The position numbers were made by a program, and so were the translations under genes. Positions 17,330 to 25,742 of a stretch of 33,149 nucleotides of DNA are shown here, in pieces. The stretch is from an uncultured Bacteroidales bacterium (GTDB lineage: Bacteria; Bacteroidota; Bacteroidia; Bacteroidales; P3), in assembly GCA_947167075.1 (NCBI GenBank), contig CAMVGR010000020.1, positions 1 to 33,149 on the forward strand, given 5' to 3'. The notes beneath the pieces are model-generated. The model was not told where the DNA came from. It saw only the letters and a list, made by a program, of their open reading frames with translations, and searched no databases. The first letter of the stretch is position 1. Every line of letters begins with the position of its first letter.

Positions 17330-18730
17330 CTAGTAGCCAAGAATCTTGAGCATCGATTTGTAGCTCTGTTCCTTGGCAAAGAGCTTGGTGGTGTACTCCC
17401 CATTCTCGTCTTTGTCGATAATGACATGTTTTGGAGCAGGTATCAGGCAATGCTGGATTCCACCATAGCCACCGATCGACTCCTGGTAAGCGCCCGTATG
17501 GAAGAAACCGATATATAGTGGGTCGTCCTTCTGCAGCTTGGGCAGGAAGATGGCATTGGCGTGGCTGTCGGCGTTGTAGTAATCCTCGCTGTCGCAGGTA
17601 AGACCGCCAAGGAAGACACGCTGATACTCACAGTCCCAGTGGTTGATCGGCAGCATAATGAAACGCTGGTTGATACCCCATGTGTCGGGCAAGGTGGTGA
17701 TAAAACTGGAGTCGATCATGTACCACAACTCGCGATCGTTCTGCTGCTTCTGGTCGAGGATACTGTAGAGGGTAGCTCCACTCTCGCCCACGGTGAAAGA
17801 GCCGAATTCGGTGAAGATGTTAGGCTCCTCCACATCCCTTTGAGAACATATATTCTTTATCTGGGCCAGTATTTCTTCGGCCATATACTCATAGTCATAA
17901 TTGGCCGCCAGGCTCACTTTGGAGGGGAAACCGCCACCGATATTGAGCGAGTCGAGTTCGGGGCATACCCGTTTGAGGTCGCAATAGACATTCACACATT
18001 TGGCCAATTCGTTCCAGTAGTAGGCTGTGTCGCGGATGCCTGTATTGATAAAGAAGTGCAGCATTTTGAAGCAAAAATTCTTGTTAGGTTTGATCTGTTC
18101 TTCGTAGAAAGACACGATATCGTTGTATCGGATTCCCAACCTAGAGGTGTAGAAATCGAACTTAGGCTCCTCCTCCGAGGCAATCCGAATACCCAACTTC
18201 ATGGGTTCGGATGGCTTTTGAAGCATCTGATCCAACACATAATACTCGTTTTTGTTGTCAAGAACAGGTATCACATTGCAGAAACCTTCGCCATACAAAT
18301 TGACGATATTTTCGATATATTGTTCTTTCTTAAATCCGTTGCAAACGATGATTTTGTCTTTGTCGACCAACCCCTGGGCATGCAACTCTTGAATAAGATT
18401 GATATCGAATGCCGACGATGTCTCGAGGTTAATATCATTCTTTAGAGCCTCTTCCAACACAAATGAGAAATGACTACTCTTGGTACAATAGCAATAGTTG
18501 TAAGTGCCTCGATAGTCGGTCTTGGCTATTGCGACATTAAACAATCGTTTGGCACGCTGAATTTGCGAACTAATCTTCGGAAGATAGGTGATTTTCAAAG
18601 GAGTTCCATATTGCTTAATAATCTCCATCAACGGTATGTCGTGGAAATATAGCTCGCCATCTTCTGTACGGAATTCGTCCTGTGGGAAATCAAAAGTCTG
18701 ATCAATCAGATCATAATACTTGTTTTTCAT
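17330..18730 (-). CDS. Arginine decarboxylase, fold-III PLP type (466 aa)
   Basis: Probably makes agmatine from arginine for polyamine synthesis in the cytoplasm. It resembles the short (about 465 aa) arginine decarboxylases of Bacteroidetes rather than the 630-aa SpeA. Seen: the PLP lysine in CYCTKSSHF (K84), the substrate-side motif SEEEPKFDFYTSRLG (185-199), the phosphate-binding NIGGGFPSK (263-271), TEFGSFTVGESG (307-318), the active-site cysteine in LTCDSEDYY (C379), and HTGAYQESIGG (411-421). Length is normal and the start follows a promoter at 18792-18825. No agmatinase or other polyamine gene is adjacent, although such genes are often near in relatives. Related fold-III enzymes act on diaminopimelate or carboxynorspermidine, so the substrate is inferred. 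Confidence 0.82.
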   Translation of the reverse strand: MKNKYYDLIDQTFDFPQDEFRTEDGELYFHDIPLMEIIKQYGTPLKITYLPKISSQIQRAKRLFNVAIAKTDYRGTYNYCYCTKSSHFSFVLEEALKNDINLETSSAFDINLIQELHAQGLVDKDKIIVCNGFKKEQYIENIVNLYGEGFCNVIPVLDNKNEYYVLDQMLQKPSEPMKLGIRIASEEEPKFDFYTSRLGIRYNDIVSFYEEQIKPNKNFCFKMLHFFINTGIRDTAYYWNELAKCVNVYCDLKRVCPELDSLNIGGGFPSKVSLAANYDYEYMAEEILAQIKNICSQRDVEEPNIFTEFGSFTVGESGATLYSILDQKQQNDRELWYMIDSSFITTLPDTWGINQRFIMLPINHWDCEYQRVFLGGLTCDSEDYYNADSHANAIFLPKLQKDDPLYIGFFHTGAYQESIGGYGGIQHCLIPAPKHVIIDKDENGEYTTKLFAKEQSYKSMLKILGY

Positions 18731-18791
18731 TTCATCCGAATTATTTAATTTACAACTATTTTACACATCCAAGTCAGCCGGATTGGATTTG

Positions 18792-18825
18792 CAAATATAC
18801 AACTAATTTACTTACTTGCACCAAA
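18792..18825 (-). promoter_or_regulatory. Promoter of the arginine decarboxylase gene
   Basis: On the minus strand TTTG (18822-18825), 22 nt, then TATATTTG (18792-18799) followed by CA. The -7 box is ideal and the spacing slightly long. It lies about 60 bases ahead of the start codon. Confidence 0.55.
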
Positions 18826-18941
18826 AATCTGCAAATAAGTCACAAAAACAGCACAAAATTCGTACCCCAACCTTCCCTCACCAGGCACATTATAACACAA
18901 AACAAACCCACCCGAACCATTCTTACCAAAAGAAAAAATAG

Positions 18942-18970
18942 TTGTGTATGATAAAAAAAATGTATATTTG
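18942..18970 (+). promoter_or_regulatory. Promoter of pfkA
   Basis: TTG (18942-18944), 18 nt, then TATATTTG (18963-18970). Start codon at 19036. This is the only promoter visible for the pfkA, thioesterase and membrane-protein genes. Confidence 0.55.
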
Positions 18971-19035
18971 TAGTCGGCAAAACAACGTTTAAAAATACCA
19001 CACACACCTAATATTCAATATATTCAAGAAGAAAT

Positions 19036-20136
19036 ATGGCACTAAAAAGGGTTATGGTTTTAACCGGAGGCGGGGACTGCCCCGGACTCAATGCGGTGAT
19101 ACGAGGGATCGTCAAACGGGCTTCCCAGGCGAACGAATGGGAGGTGATTGGGTGCATCGAATCGTTCAACGGCGTGCTACGCGAACCGACAGAGATTATG
19201 ATGCTCGACGAGAAGACCGTGGAGGGTCTGCAGATACAGGGTGGCACCATATTAGGAACCACCAACAAGGGTGGCCCCTTTGCCTGGCCGGTAAAGCAGA
19301 GCGACGGCTCATGGACCACGGTGGACCGCAGCGACGAGATGCTTCGCAAGCTGCAATACATGGGGGTCGACGCAGTGATAAATATTGGTGGCGACGGCAG
19401 TCAGCGCATCTCGCTAGGCCTTGCCAAGAAAGGGCTCAATATCGTTGGGGTGCCCAAAACCATCGATAATGACCTTTCCCTAACCGACTACACCTTCGGC
19501 TTCCAGACGGCAGTGCAGATATGCACAGATGCTATAGACAAACTGGTCACCACAGCCGCCTCACACAATCGTGTTTTCATCCTCGAGGTGATGGGGCGCG
19601 ACGCAGGATGGATTGCCCTACATAGCGCCATCGCAGGTGGTGCAGACGTATGCCTCATTCCCGAGATACCCTACGACATAGAGAAAGTGAAGGCCAAAAT
19701 AGAGCAACGATACAACAAGCGGCATGGCTACTGTATCATCGTTGTAGCAGAAGGAGCTCTACCAAAAGGTGGCAGCGTGGTAGGAACCGAGACCGGCGAG
19801 GTGGGCTACCAACACGTAAAGCTGGGTGGCGTTGGCGAACAGCTTGCCGCCGACCTAAAAGCCGCCGGAGTGGAGCATGACATCCGATACACCATACTTG
19901 GTCACCTACAGCGTGGCGGCACGCCCATCGCCTTCGACCGTGTTTTGGCCACCGAATTCGGCGTTCGTGCCATGGAGTTTGTCATGGAAGGTCGATTCGG
20001 CCAAATGGTCGCCTACCACCATCCCGATGTAGTCGGCATTCCATTAGAGGAAGCCGTTCGCGAGCAGAACCTCGTCGCCCCCGACAGCCGCCTAGTCCAC
20101 ACTGCCAAAGGTGTCGGCATCGAGTTTGGTGACTAA
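19036..20136 (+). CDS. pfkA: 6-phosphofructokinase (366 aa)
   Basis: Phosphorylates fructose 6-phosphate to the 1,6-bisphosphate in cytoplasmic glycolysis. Motifs in order: the phosphate-binding GGGDCPGLNAVIRG (11-24), GGDGS (118-122), PKTIDND (140-146) with catalytic Asp144, MGRDAGWIA (186-194) and GHLQRGGTP (289-297). Residue 121 (E. coli position 104) is glycine, which allows ATP. Residue 141 (position 124) is lysine, which E. coli PfkA lacks and pyrophosphate enzymes have. This Gly/Lys mix is known from group III enzymes, so ATP is the likelier donor. The normal E. coli-type length is about 320, so this copy is slightly longer. The thioesterase gene begins 12 bases after its stop. Confidence 0.92.
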   Translation: MALKRVMVLTGGGDCPGLNAVIRGIVKRASQANEWEVIGCIESFNGVLREPTEIMMLDEKTVEGLQIQGGTILGTTNKGGPFAWPVKQSDGSWTTVDRSDEMLRKLQYMGVDAVINIGGDGSQRISLGLAKKGLNIVGVPKTIDNDLSLTDYTFGFQTAVQICTDAIDKLVTTAASHNRVFILEVMGRDAGWIALHSAIAGGADVCLIPEIPYDIEKVKAKIEQRYNKRHGYCIIVVAEGALPKGGSVVGTETGEVGYQHVKLGGVGEQLAADLKAAGVEHDIRYTILGHLQRGGTPIAFDRVLATEFGVRAMEFVMEGRFGQMVAYHHPDVVGIPLEEAVREQNLVAPDSRLVHTAKGVGIEFGD

Positions 20137-20148
20137 ACAAGATGATAT

Positions 20149-20550
20149 ATGGAGATTAGACCTTACTGCCACGAAGTGAAATACTACGAGTGCGACCGCA
20201 TGGGCATTACACACCACAGCAACTATGTGCGCTTTATGGAAGAAGCACGTGTCGACTGGATGGATCAGGTGGGCTACGGCTTCGACCGCATGGAGGCCGA
20301 AGGCGTGGTGTCGCCGGTAGTGGCGGTGGACTTGCGCTACCGTAATTCCACCACATTCAAGGACAGGATAGAGATAACTGTCAAGGTGACAGACACCACG
20401 CCACTGAAGATATCGTTCGCCTATACGATGACCGTAAAGGGGCGCACAGTTTGTACGGCCACCAGCACACACTGCTTTCTTGAAAATGGTCGTCCCGTGG
20501 CACTAGCCGACCGCTTCCCAGAGCTGTACAGAAAGATAACAGCAGGGTAG
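20149..20550 (+). CDS. Acyl-CoA thioesterase, 4HBT hot-dog family (133 aa)
   Basis: Predicted to hydrolyse an acyl-CoA or acyl-ACP thioester in the cytoplasm. The N-terminus carries the YbgC/FadM-type active-site pattern: YYECDRMGITHHSNYVRFME (12-31), with Asp16 as catalytic acid and Asn25-Tyr26 following. The length of 133 residues is typical for a single hot-dog domain. It starts 12 bases downstream of pfkA and is probably co-transcribed with it. The natural substrate cannot be read from sequence; 1,4-dihydroxy-2-naphthoyl-CoA is one known substrate in this broad family. Confidence 0.85.
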   Translation: MEIRPYCHEVKYYECDRMGITHHSNYVRFMEEARVDWMDQVGYGFDRMEAEGVVSPVVAVDLRYRNSTTFKDRIEITVKVTDTTPLKISFAYTMTVKGRTVCTATSTHCFLENGRPVALADRFPELYRKITAG

Positions 20551-20565
20551 AATGCCTGCAAAGAG

Positions 20566-21015
20566 GTGATACTTAGGAATTACAGGCTAGGATTTGACAT
20601 TGGGGAACTACTTATCTTTCTGATAGTAATGGCACCCAATATCATTTGGTTTGCCGTTCCTGCATCAAATGATGTACTTAGGGCGGAGTCGGTCACACCG
20701 GTGGTGGACACGATAGCCTCTGTACTACAAGTGCTGACTGTGGCAAGCCTCTGTTTTGTTGTAAATAGAGGAAGCAATAAGCAGTGTCCAAAGTCGGTCT
20801 ATGTTGCCCTTGTTGTCTGTATCGCGTTGTATTACTTAGGGTGGGCGTTGTACTATTTTGGACTCGTGTCGCCCATGGTCATTCTTATGCTGACTGTCTC
20901 GCCCTGTGCGGCGTTCATCGTCTTCGCTGTAGGAAGAAAGAATCTGCCTGCAATTGTGTTTGCCTCTGCCTTCGCAGTGTGTCATCTTATCTTTGCATTT
21001 GTGAACTTCATGTAA
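20566..21015 (+). CDS. Small integral membrane protein of unknown function (149 aa)
   Basis: Five membrane segments are visible, at about residues 13-32, 46-66, 78-98, 101-122 and 126-147. There is no signal peptide or catalytic motif. The start is a GTG at 20566; no ATG is available before the first membrane segment, and AAAGAGG directly abuts the GTG, so the start is uncertain. The opening (RNYRLGFD, then FLIVMAPNIIWFAVPA) recalls a family of small bacterial membrane proteins of unknown role. Base use is visibly less C-rich than in pfkA and purH, which may mean transfer. It lies 15 bases after the thioesterase gene and ends before a terminator. Confidence 0.7.
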   Translation: MILRNYRLGFDIGELLIFLIVMAPNIIWFAVPASNDVLRAESVTPVVDTIASVLQVLTVASLCFVVNRGSNKQCPKSVYVALVVCIALYYLGWALYYFGLVSPMVILMLTVSPCAAFIVFAVGRKNLPAIVFASAFAVCHLIFAFVNFM

Positions 21016-21082
21016 CCATGGCGGAGTCCGGCAGTCTCCTCGCGGGGTATCGACGTAGAAACCATGCCGAAGTGCAACTGTG

Positions 21083-21130
21083 CCTTCTCTCCGAAACGAG
21101 TCGGGACCGGTTGGCTAGAGAAGGTTTTTT
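21083..21130 (+). terminator. Terminator after the pfkA cluster
   Basis: An 8-bp stem (CCTTCTCT 21083-21090, AGAGAAGG 21117-21124) encloses a smaller CCGA/TCGG hairpin and is followed at once by six T residues. It separates the pfkA cluster from the purH promoter. Confidence 0.6.
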
Positions 21131-21172
21131 CTCGAAGGCGAAGATTTTTCTTTATTAAATTGTTTTTCTTTG

Positions 21173-21180
21173 TATCTTTG
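21173..21180 (+). promoter_or_regulatory. Promoter -7 box of purH-mreB
   Basis: TATCTTTG followed by GCAG is identical to the -7 boxes at 634 and 31533. No clear -33 TTTG is seen; the region is T-rich. The predicted leader is about 80 nt and contains a small ATACTT/AAGTAT hairpin near 21202-21216. Confidence 0.6.
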
Positions 21181-21266
21181 CAGTCAGCGTGTGTTGGTTA
21201 ATATACTTCATAAGTATTGTATTGCCAGCATTTTGCGCCAAAGTATGTATATATATAATTCGTCAT

Positions 21267-22796
21267 ATGGAACCTAAAAAGATAAAATCAGCCCTCGTGT
21301 CGGTCTTCTATAAGGACGGACTAGAGGACATCGTTCGTGCCCTCGATGCCCAGGGGGTCACCATCTATTCAACGGGCGGCACTCAAAAGTTTATTGAAGG
21401 GCTCGGCATCAAGCCGGTAGCGGTGGAGAGCTTGACAGGCTATCCCTCCATCCTTGGCGGTCGAGTAAAGACTCTGCATCCCAAGGTGTTTGGAGGCATT
21501 TTGAGCCGTCGCGACATGTATAGCGACAGAGAGCAGCTAGCCGAGTATGAGATACCGGAAATCGACCTAGTGATTGTAGACCTCTATCCCTTCGAGCAGA
21601 CGGTTGCCAGCGGTGCATCGGAGCAGGACATCATCGAAAAAATCGACATTGGCGGCATAAGCCTTATCCGTGCCGCTGCCAAGAACTTTAACGATGTGGT
21701 CATCGTGCCCGCCGTGGACTACTACCAGGAGTTCCTCCAGCTATACAAGGAGCAGGATGGCTGCACCACCCTAGAGCAGCGCCACCGCTTCGCGGCCTAT
21801 GCCTTCAACGTGAGTAGCCACTATGACACAGCCATATTCAACCACTTCAACACAATGGAGAACCTGCCTGTCTTCAAGCAGAGTTGCCGTCACGGTGAAG
21901 TGCTACGCTATGGCGAGAACCCCCACCAGAAAGGTGTCTTCTATGGCAACCTTGAAGACTGTTTCGACAAACTGAACGGAAAAGAGATAAGCTACAACAA
22001 CCTTGGCGACATTGATGCCGCCTGTGCTTTGATTGATGACTTCGAGGGCCAAACCGCCTTTGCCATCTTGAAGCACAACAACGCTTGCGGCATGGCCGTG
22101 CGCCCCACCCTGATCGAGGCATGGAAAGATGCTTTGGCAGGCGACCCAGTAAGCGCCTTCGGTGGAGTCCTCATCACCAACCAACGCATTACTTCCGATG
22201 TGGCCGAAGAAATGCACAAGATATTCTTCGAAGTATGTATCGCCCCCGACTATGACGACGATGCCCTCAATATCCTACGCGGCAAAAAGAACCGCATCAT
22301 ATTGCGCCGAAAAGAGTTCGCAATGGCCAATCCTATGTTCCGCTCGGTACTGAACGGTGTGCTCGTACAGGATCGCGACACCGTAGTTCCCTCGGCCAAC
22401 GACATGAAGAAAAGCGTCACCAGCACTGCCATCTCTGATGAGCAAGCCGAAGACCTCGCCTTTGCCACCATATTGGTCAAACACACCAAAAGCAACGCCA
22501 TTGTACTAGCAAAGAACAAACAGTTGTATGCCAGTGGCACTGGCCAGACCAGCCGCGTCGATGCGCTGCGCCAAGCCATTGCCAAAGCACAGTCGTTCGG
22601 CTTCGATCTGCAAGGTGCGGTCATGGCATCCGATGCCTTCTTCCCCTTCCCCGACTGCGTCGAGATAGCCCACAATGCCGGCATCGTCGCTGTGGCACAC
22701 CCGGGTGGCAGCATCCACGACCAGGACAGCATCGACTTCTGTGAACAACATCACATGGGTATGACAATTACAGGCAAACGTCATTTTAAACATTAA
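21267..22796 (+). CDS. purH: Bifunctional AICAR transformylase / IMP cyclohydrolase (509 aa)
   Basis: Catalyses the last two steps of purine synthesis: formylation of AICAR with 10-formyl-THF and ring closure to IMP. The N-terminal cyclohydrolase (MGS-like) domain shows STGGTQKF (35-42) and GGRVKTLHPKVFGGIL (64-79). The transformylase domain shows YGENPHQKG (215-223) and the catalytic LKHNNACG (268-275) with Lys269-His270. The ATG at 21267 is chosen over an in-frame ATG at 21189: the earlier one lies only about 10 bases past the promoter, adds a 26-residue hydrophobic stretch absent from PurH, and the shorter form matches the family's usual size. mreB begins 3 bases after its stop. Confidence 0.95.
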   Translation: MEPKKIKSALVSVFYKDGLEDIVRALDAQGVTIYSTGGTQKFIEGLGIKPVAVESLTGYPSILGGRVKTLHPKVFGGILSRRDMYSDREQLAEYEIPEIDLVIVDLYPFEQTVASGASEQDIIEKIDIGGISLIRAAAKNFNDVVIVPAVDYYQEFLQLYKEQDGCTTLEQRHRFAAYAFNVSSHYDTAIFNHFNTMENLPVFKQSCRHGEVLRYGENPHQKGVFYGNLEDCFDKLNGKEISYNNLGDIDAACALIDDFEGQTAFAILKHNNACGMAVRPTLIEAWKDALAGDPVSAFGGVLITNQRITSDVAEEMHKIFFEVCIAPDYDDDALNILRGKKNRIILRRKEFAMANPMFRSVLNGVLVQDRDTVVPSANDMKKSVTSTAISDEQAEDLAFATILVKHTKSNAIVLAKNKQLYASGTGQTSRVDALRQAIAKAQSFGFDLQGAVMASDAFFPFPDCVEIAHNAGIVAVAHPGGSIHDQDSIDFCEQHHMGMTITGKRHFKH

Positions 22797-22799
22797 ACA

Positions 22800-23822
22800 A
22801 TGGGATTACTGTCTTTTTTCAATAAAGAAGTAGCAATGGACCTTGGTACGGCCAACTCCATTGTCATATACAACGACCAAGTGGTCATCGATGAACCATC
22901 TATCGTAGCCTACGACCGCAACAACAACAAGATAATAGCAGTCGGCAAAAAAGCACAACTGATGGATGGAAAGACCGACCGAAACGTGGAAACCATCCGA
23001 CCGCTACGCGGAGGCGTGATTGCCGACTTCGAAATGGCACAGCACCTTATCCGCGAGCTGATCGGAATGACCAATGTGAACCGGACCTTCCTTCCCCCAT
23101 CGCTGCGTATGGTCATCTGTATCCCAAGCGGCATCACCAATGTCGAGGAACGTGCCGTTCGCGAAAGCGCCGAACAAGCAGGTGCCAAAGAAATCCGTAT
23201 GATACACGAGCCCATGGCTGCTGCCATAGGTATCGGCATCGACGTGCTGCAACCCGAAGGCCACATGGTGGTCGATATCGGAGGTGGTACTGCTGAGATA
23301 GCGGTCATCTCGTTGGGTGGTATCGTGTGCAACAATTCCATTCGCATCGCTGGCGACGTATTCAACGACAACGTTGTGGACTATATGAAACGACAGCACA
23401 ATATGGTCATTGGCGTTCGCACCGCCGAGCAGGTCAAAATACATGTCGGTGCCGCCGTGAGTGAGCTAGCCGACCCACCAGAAGACTACCGTACTACAGG
23501 CCGCGACCTCCTCACCGGTCTACCGAAAGAGATCAGCGTCAACTACAAAGAAATTGCCCATGCCCTAGACAAGAGCATTGCCAGCATCGAGCAAGCCATC
23601 CTCGACACCCTGGCAGCCACACCGCCCGAGCTGGCAGCCGACATCTACAAGACCGGCATATACCTGGCCGGCGGTGGTGCCCTGCTCCGTGGTCTCGACC
23701 AGCGTGTGAGCAGCAAAACCAAGCTGCAGGTGCATATCGCCGACGACCCACTGAGAGCCGTTGCCCGTGGCACTGGCATCGCCCTCAAGAACTTTAACAA
23801 GTTCTCTTTCCTAATCCGATAG
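22800..23822 (+). CDS. mreB: Rod-shape actin homologue MreB (340 aa)
   Basis: Bacterial actin that polymerises under the inner membrane and guides lateral cell-wall synthesis. Actin-fold nucleotide motifs are present: DLGTANS (14-20), the MIHEPMAAAIG segment (134-144), VVDIGGGTAEIAVIS (157-171), and YLAGGGALLRGL near residue 290. Length is normal. The gene follows purH by 3 bases, and this purH-mreB order is known from Bacteroides. There mreC, mreD, a class B PBP and rodA usually follow; here a strong terminator follows directly and none of these genes is in the window. Confidence 0.95.
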   Translation: MGLLSFFNKEVAMDLGTANSIVIYNDQVVIDEPSIVAYDRNNNKIIAVGKKAQLMDGKTDRNVETIRPLRGGVIADFEMAQHLIRELIGMTNVNRTFLPPSLRMVICIPSGITNVEERAVRESAEQAGAKEIRMIHEPMAAAIGIGIDVLQPEGHMVVDIGGGTAEIAVISLGGIVCNNSIRIAGDVFNDNVVDYMKRQHNMVIGVRTAEQVKIHVGAAVSELADPPEDYRTTGRDLLTGLPKEISVNYKEIAHALDKSIASIEQAILDTLAATPPELAADIYKTGIYLAGGGALLRGLDQRVSSKTKLQVHIADDPLRAVARGTGIALKNFNKFSFLIR

Positions 23823-23852
23823 TCTCGACATCGCAAAAATCTCCTATATTAC

Positions 23853-23886
23853 AGGCCGGCACCTTATGGGTGCCGGCCTTTTTTTT
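23853..23886 (+). terminator. Strong intrinsic terminator after mreB
   Basis: A perfect 11-bp GC-rich stem (23853-23863 and 23869-23879) with a 5-nt loop is followed by a run of eight T residues. It lies 30 bases after the mreB stop and closes the purH-mreB unit. Confidence 0.92.
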
Positions 23887-24267
23887 ATAGGCTGCTCGCT
23901 CTATACATTATGTAATGATGATACGCTGTCGGAATTCAATAGCACCTAGAGCTAGATGTTATCGGCGATATGCTAGTACCTATTCCGAAAGACAGAACAG
24001 TCATGCTCTAAAGTAATAGCTTCTATAGAATCTTTAGAAGAATCTATCATCTCAGCAAAAGAGGCTGATATGTTGTGGAAAAGTATCCCTTCTTTGCTTC
24101 GAAGTGGAGCATTCTTTCTGTTTTATAAATAACAAACTAATAATCAATACATTACATGGCCGGCATTCATGCTGGCTGTTTCTTTTTGCATTTTTATTCT
24201 AAGCGTTGAAAATGCCCTAAACTTGTCATTTTGTAAAAAGCTGAAAATTAAATACAAAGACCGACCA

Positions 24268-24334
24268 TCTCTTACTCATCTCTTACTCATCTCCTACCCA
24301 TCCATTACTCAACTATTAAAAAGGTAAGAGATGA
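24268..24334. repeat. 11-bp repeat element B with one inverted unit
   Basis: Four direct 11-bp units occupy 24268-24311 (TCTCTTACTCA twice, TCTCCTACCCA, TCCATTACTCA). An 11-nt AT spacer follows, then GTAAGAGATGA (24324-24334), whose reverse complement is a rotation of the unit. Unit sequence is unrelated to elements A and C, but period, unit number and presence of an inverted unit are the same. Confidence 0.8.
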
Positions 24335-24455
24335 TAAATGCTTCTATAGGAATTCATCAAATGAAGGTCAATAAATGAGTGCAGATAACATGCAGATTGA
24401 TATAGTCAGACTCTCGACTATATAGGATGCAAATACTATGGGGTGGGAATAAAAA

Positions 24456-24488
24456 TTTGCTCTAATTCGTTATTATTTCGTATTTTTG
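24456..24488 (+). promoter_or_regulatory. Promoter of the MFS transporter gene
   Basis: TTTG (24456-24459), 21 nt, TATTTTTG (24481-24488), then CA. Full consensus. The start codon is at 24600, leaving a leader of about 105 nt. Confidence 0.7.
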
Positions 24489-24599
24489 CAAGCGTATTCA
24501 ATCGGAAGAAAGCAATATAACCGACTGATGCAACGCTTGGTAGAGCGTACAACTCCACACCATTTTTTTTTAACAAACCACCCTAAAACGCTCTACACT

Positions 24600-25742
24600 A
24601 TGAAGCAAAACAAGCGAGGCCTCACTATGGCCATTCTTTCTATCAGTCTGCTGACCGTTATGGCCGGCGCAGCTATGGCTCCGGCACTAGGAGCTATCCG
24701 AGACCATTTTTGCGAATGCAGCCAAATGACTGTTCAACTGATTGTCAGTCTGCCTGCTTTTTTCATTATTGTCACCACATTCCTTTTCAGGCCGTTGTGT
24801 CGGCTATTCAAGACCAGGACGATGACCCTGGTGGGGTTGTGTATGTATCTGATAGCCGGAGCGGGGGCATTCTTCGTCGACGACATAGCATGGTTGCTAG
24901 TGCTGCGGGCCCTGCTCGGGGTGAGCGTTGGGATAATCATGCCGTTAAGCACCGGTCTTTTGTCCTACTATTATCCGGCAAATGAACAGAGCCACATGAT
25001 GGGGCTGTCTGCGGCGATGAACCAGGTGGGTGGTGTTGTTGCCACCCTACTGGCCGGACTTCTGGTGGCCAGAGGGTGGAATTATGCATTCCTAGTGTAT
25101 CTGCTCGGACTGTTTGCCATCGTCTTGGTGGCATGCAAACTGCCAAACGACTCGTTATCCACAGACGGTGAGAAGGTGCGACTCAGGAATCTCCTGCGTT
25201 TCCATCCCTCTGTGACAGCGATGCTTTTCATCATGATATTGTTTTTTGTGTATCCTACCAATTTTGCATTGACCGCCCACGAAGCCGGTCTGTCCACCAT
25301 CGCTACGACGTTGATAATGGTAGGGCTCGACTTGGTGGCATTTGCAGTGGGCCTCGCATTCGGCTGTCTAATGAAGACATGCCGCAAACAGATGAAGTAT
25401 ATGGCACCGGTGCTGTTCCTGGCGGGCTATGCTTCGTTGTCTTTCGTTCCGGAGATGGGCGGCATGCTGGCGGGGTCGGCACTGATCGGACTGGCCAATG
25501 GGACGGGAGTGCCATACGTGAACACAATCGCCAGTATCAAGGGAGGACGCAACGCCGCCCTCACGGTGATGCCGTTGATATCAGCAGCACTTTATCTCGG
25601 ACAGTTCATCTCGCCCATCATCGTCACACCACTTGCAACCCACCTGGGATGCTCTCCATACCATATTGCCATGGGAGTGAGCCTGCTGTTCCTGGTGCAG
25701 GTATTCATCACCCGGAAGCATCATGCACTACCACCTCAATAA
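24600..25742 (+). CDS. MFS transporter (380 aa)
   Basis: Inner-membrane carrier of the major facilitator superfamily with about 12 hydrophobic helices. The first begins at about residue 9, and FRPLCRLFKTRTMTLVG (63-79) lies at the position of MFS motif A between helices 2 and 3. The protein has a central charged loop (about residues 180-197) between the two halves. Substrate is unknown; efflux of a small molecule is the common role of such short, stand-alone members. The ATG at 24600 is chosen because an in-frame TTG at 24486 lies inside the promoter -7 box. Its last 7 bases overlap the end of the convergent dacB gene. Confidence 0.85.
   Translation: MKQNKRGLTMAILSISLLTVMAGAAMAPALGAIRDHFCECSQMTVQLIVSLPAFFIIVTTFLFRPLCRLFKTRTMTLVGLCMYLIAGAGAFFVDDIAWLLVLRALLGVSVGIIMPLSTGLLSYYYPANEQSHMMGLSAAMNQVGGVVATLLAGLLVARGWNYAFLVYLLGLFAIVLVACKLPNDSLSTDGEKVRLRNLLRFHPSVTAMLFIMILFFVYPTNFALTAHEAGLSTIATTLIMVGLDLVAFAVGLAFGCLMKTCRKQMKYMAPVLFLAGYASLSFVPEMGGMLAGSALIGLANGTGVPYVNTIASIKGGRNAALTVMPLISAALYLGQFISPIIVTPLATHLGCSPYHIAMGVSLLFLVQVFITRKHHALPPQ

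Larger units (their letters stand above)
18731..19035. other. Divergent promoter region
   Basis: This AT-rich gap of 305 bases separates the leftward decarboxylase and rightward pfkA. It contains one promoter for each direction and no gene. Confidence 0.7.
23823..24599. other. Long non-coding region between mreB and the MFS gene
   Basis: No gene is supported here. The region holds the mreB terminator, a second weaker hairpin with GGCCGGCA homology to it near 24153-24186, an 11-bp repeat element (24268-24334) and the promoter of the transporter gene. The remainder is AT-rich without recognised motifs. It sits where mreC would be expected. Confidence 0.65.

Noticed and set aside
17561..18445. 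294-codon plus-strand frame
   Set aside because: Antisense shadow of the arginine decarboxylase gene, whose motifs are unmistakable.
21189..21266. Upstream in-frame start for PurH giving a hydrophobic N-terminus
   Set aside because: It begins within about 10 bases of the promoter box and adds 26 residues not found in PurH.
21181..21266. Purine riboswitch in the purH leader
   Set aside because: Only a small ATACTT/AAGTAT hairpin is visible; the conserved three-way junction pattern of purine riboswitches is not seen.
24486..24599. TTG start for the MFS transporter
   Set aside because: The codon is part of the promoter -7 box, so it cannot be in the mRNA.
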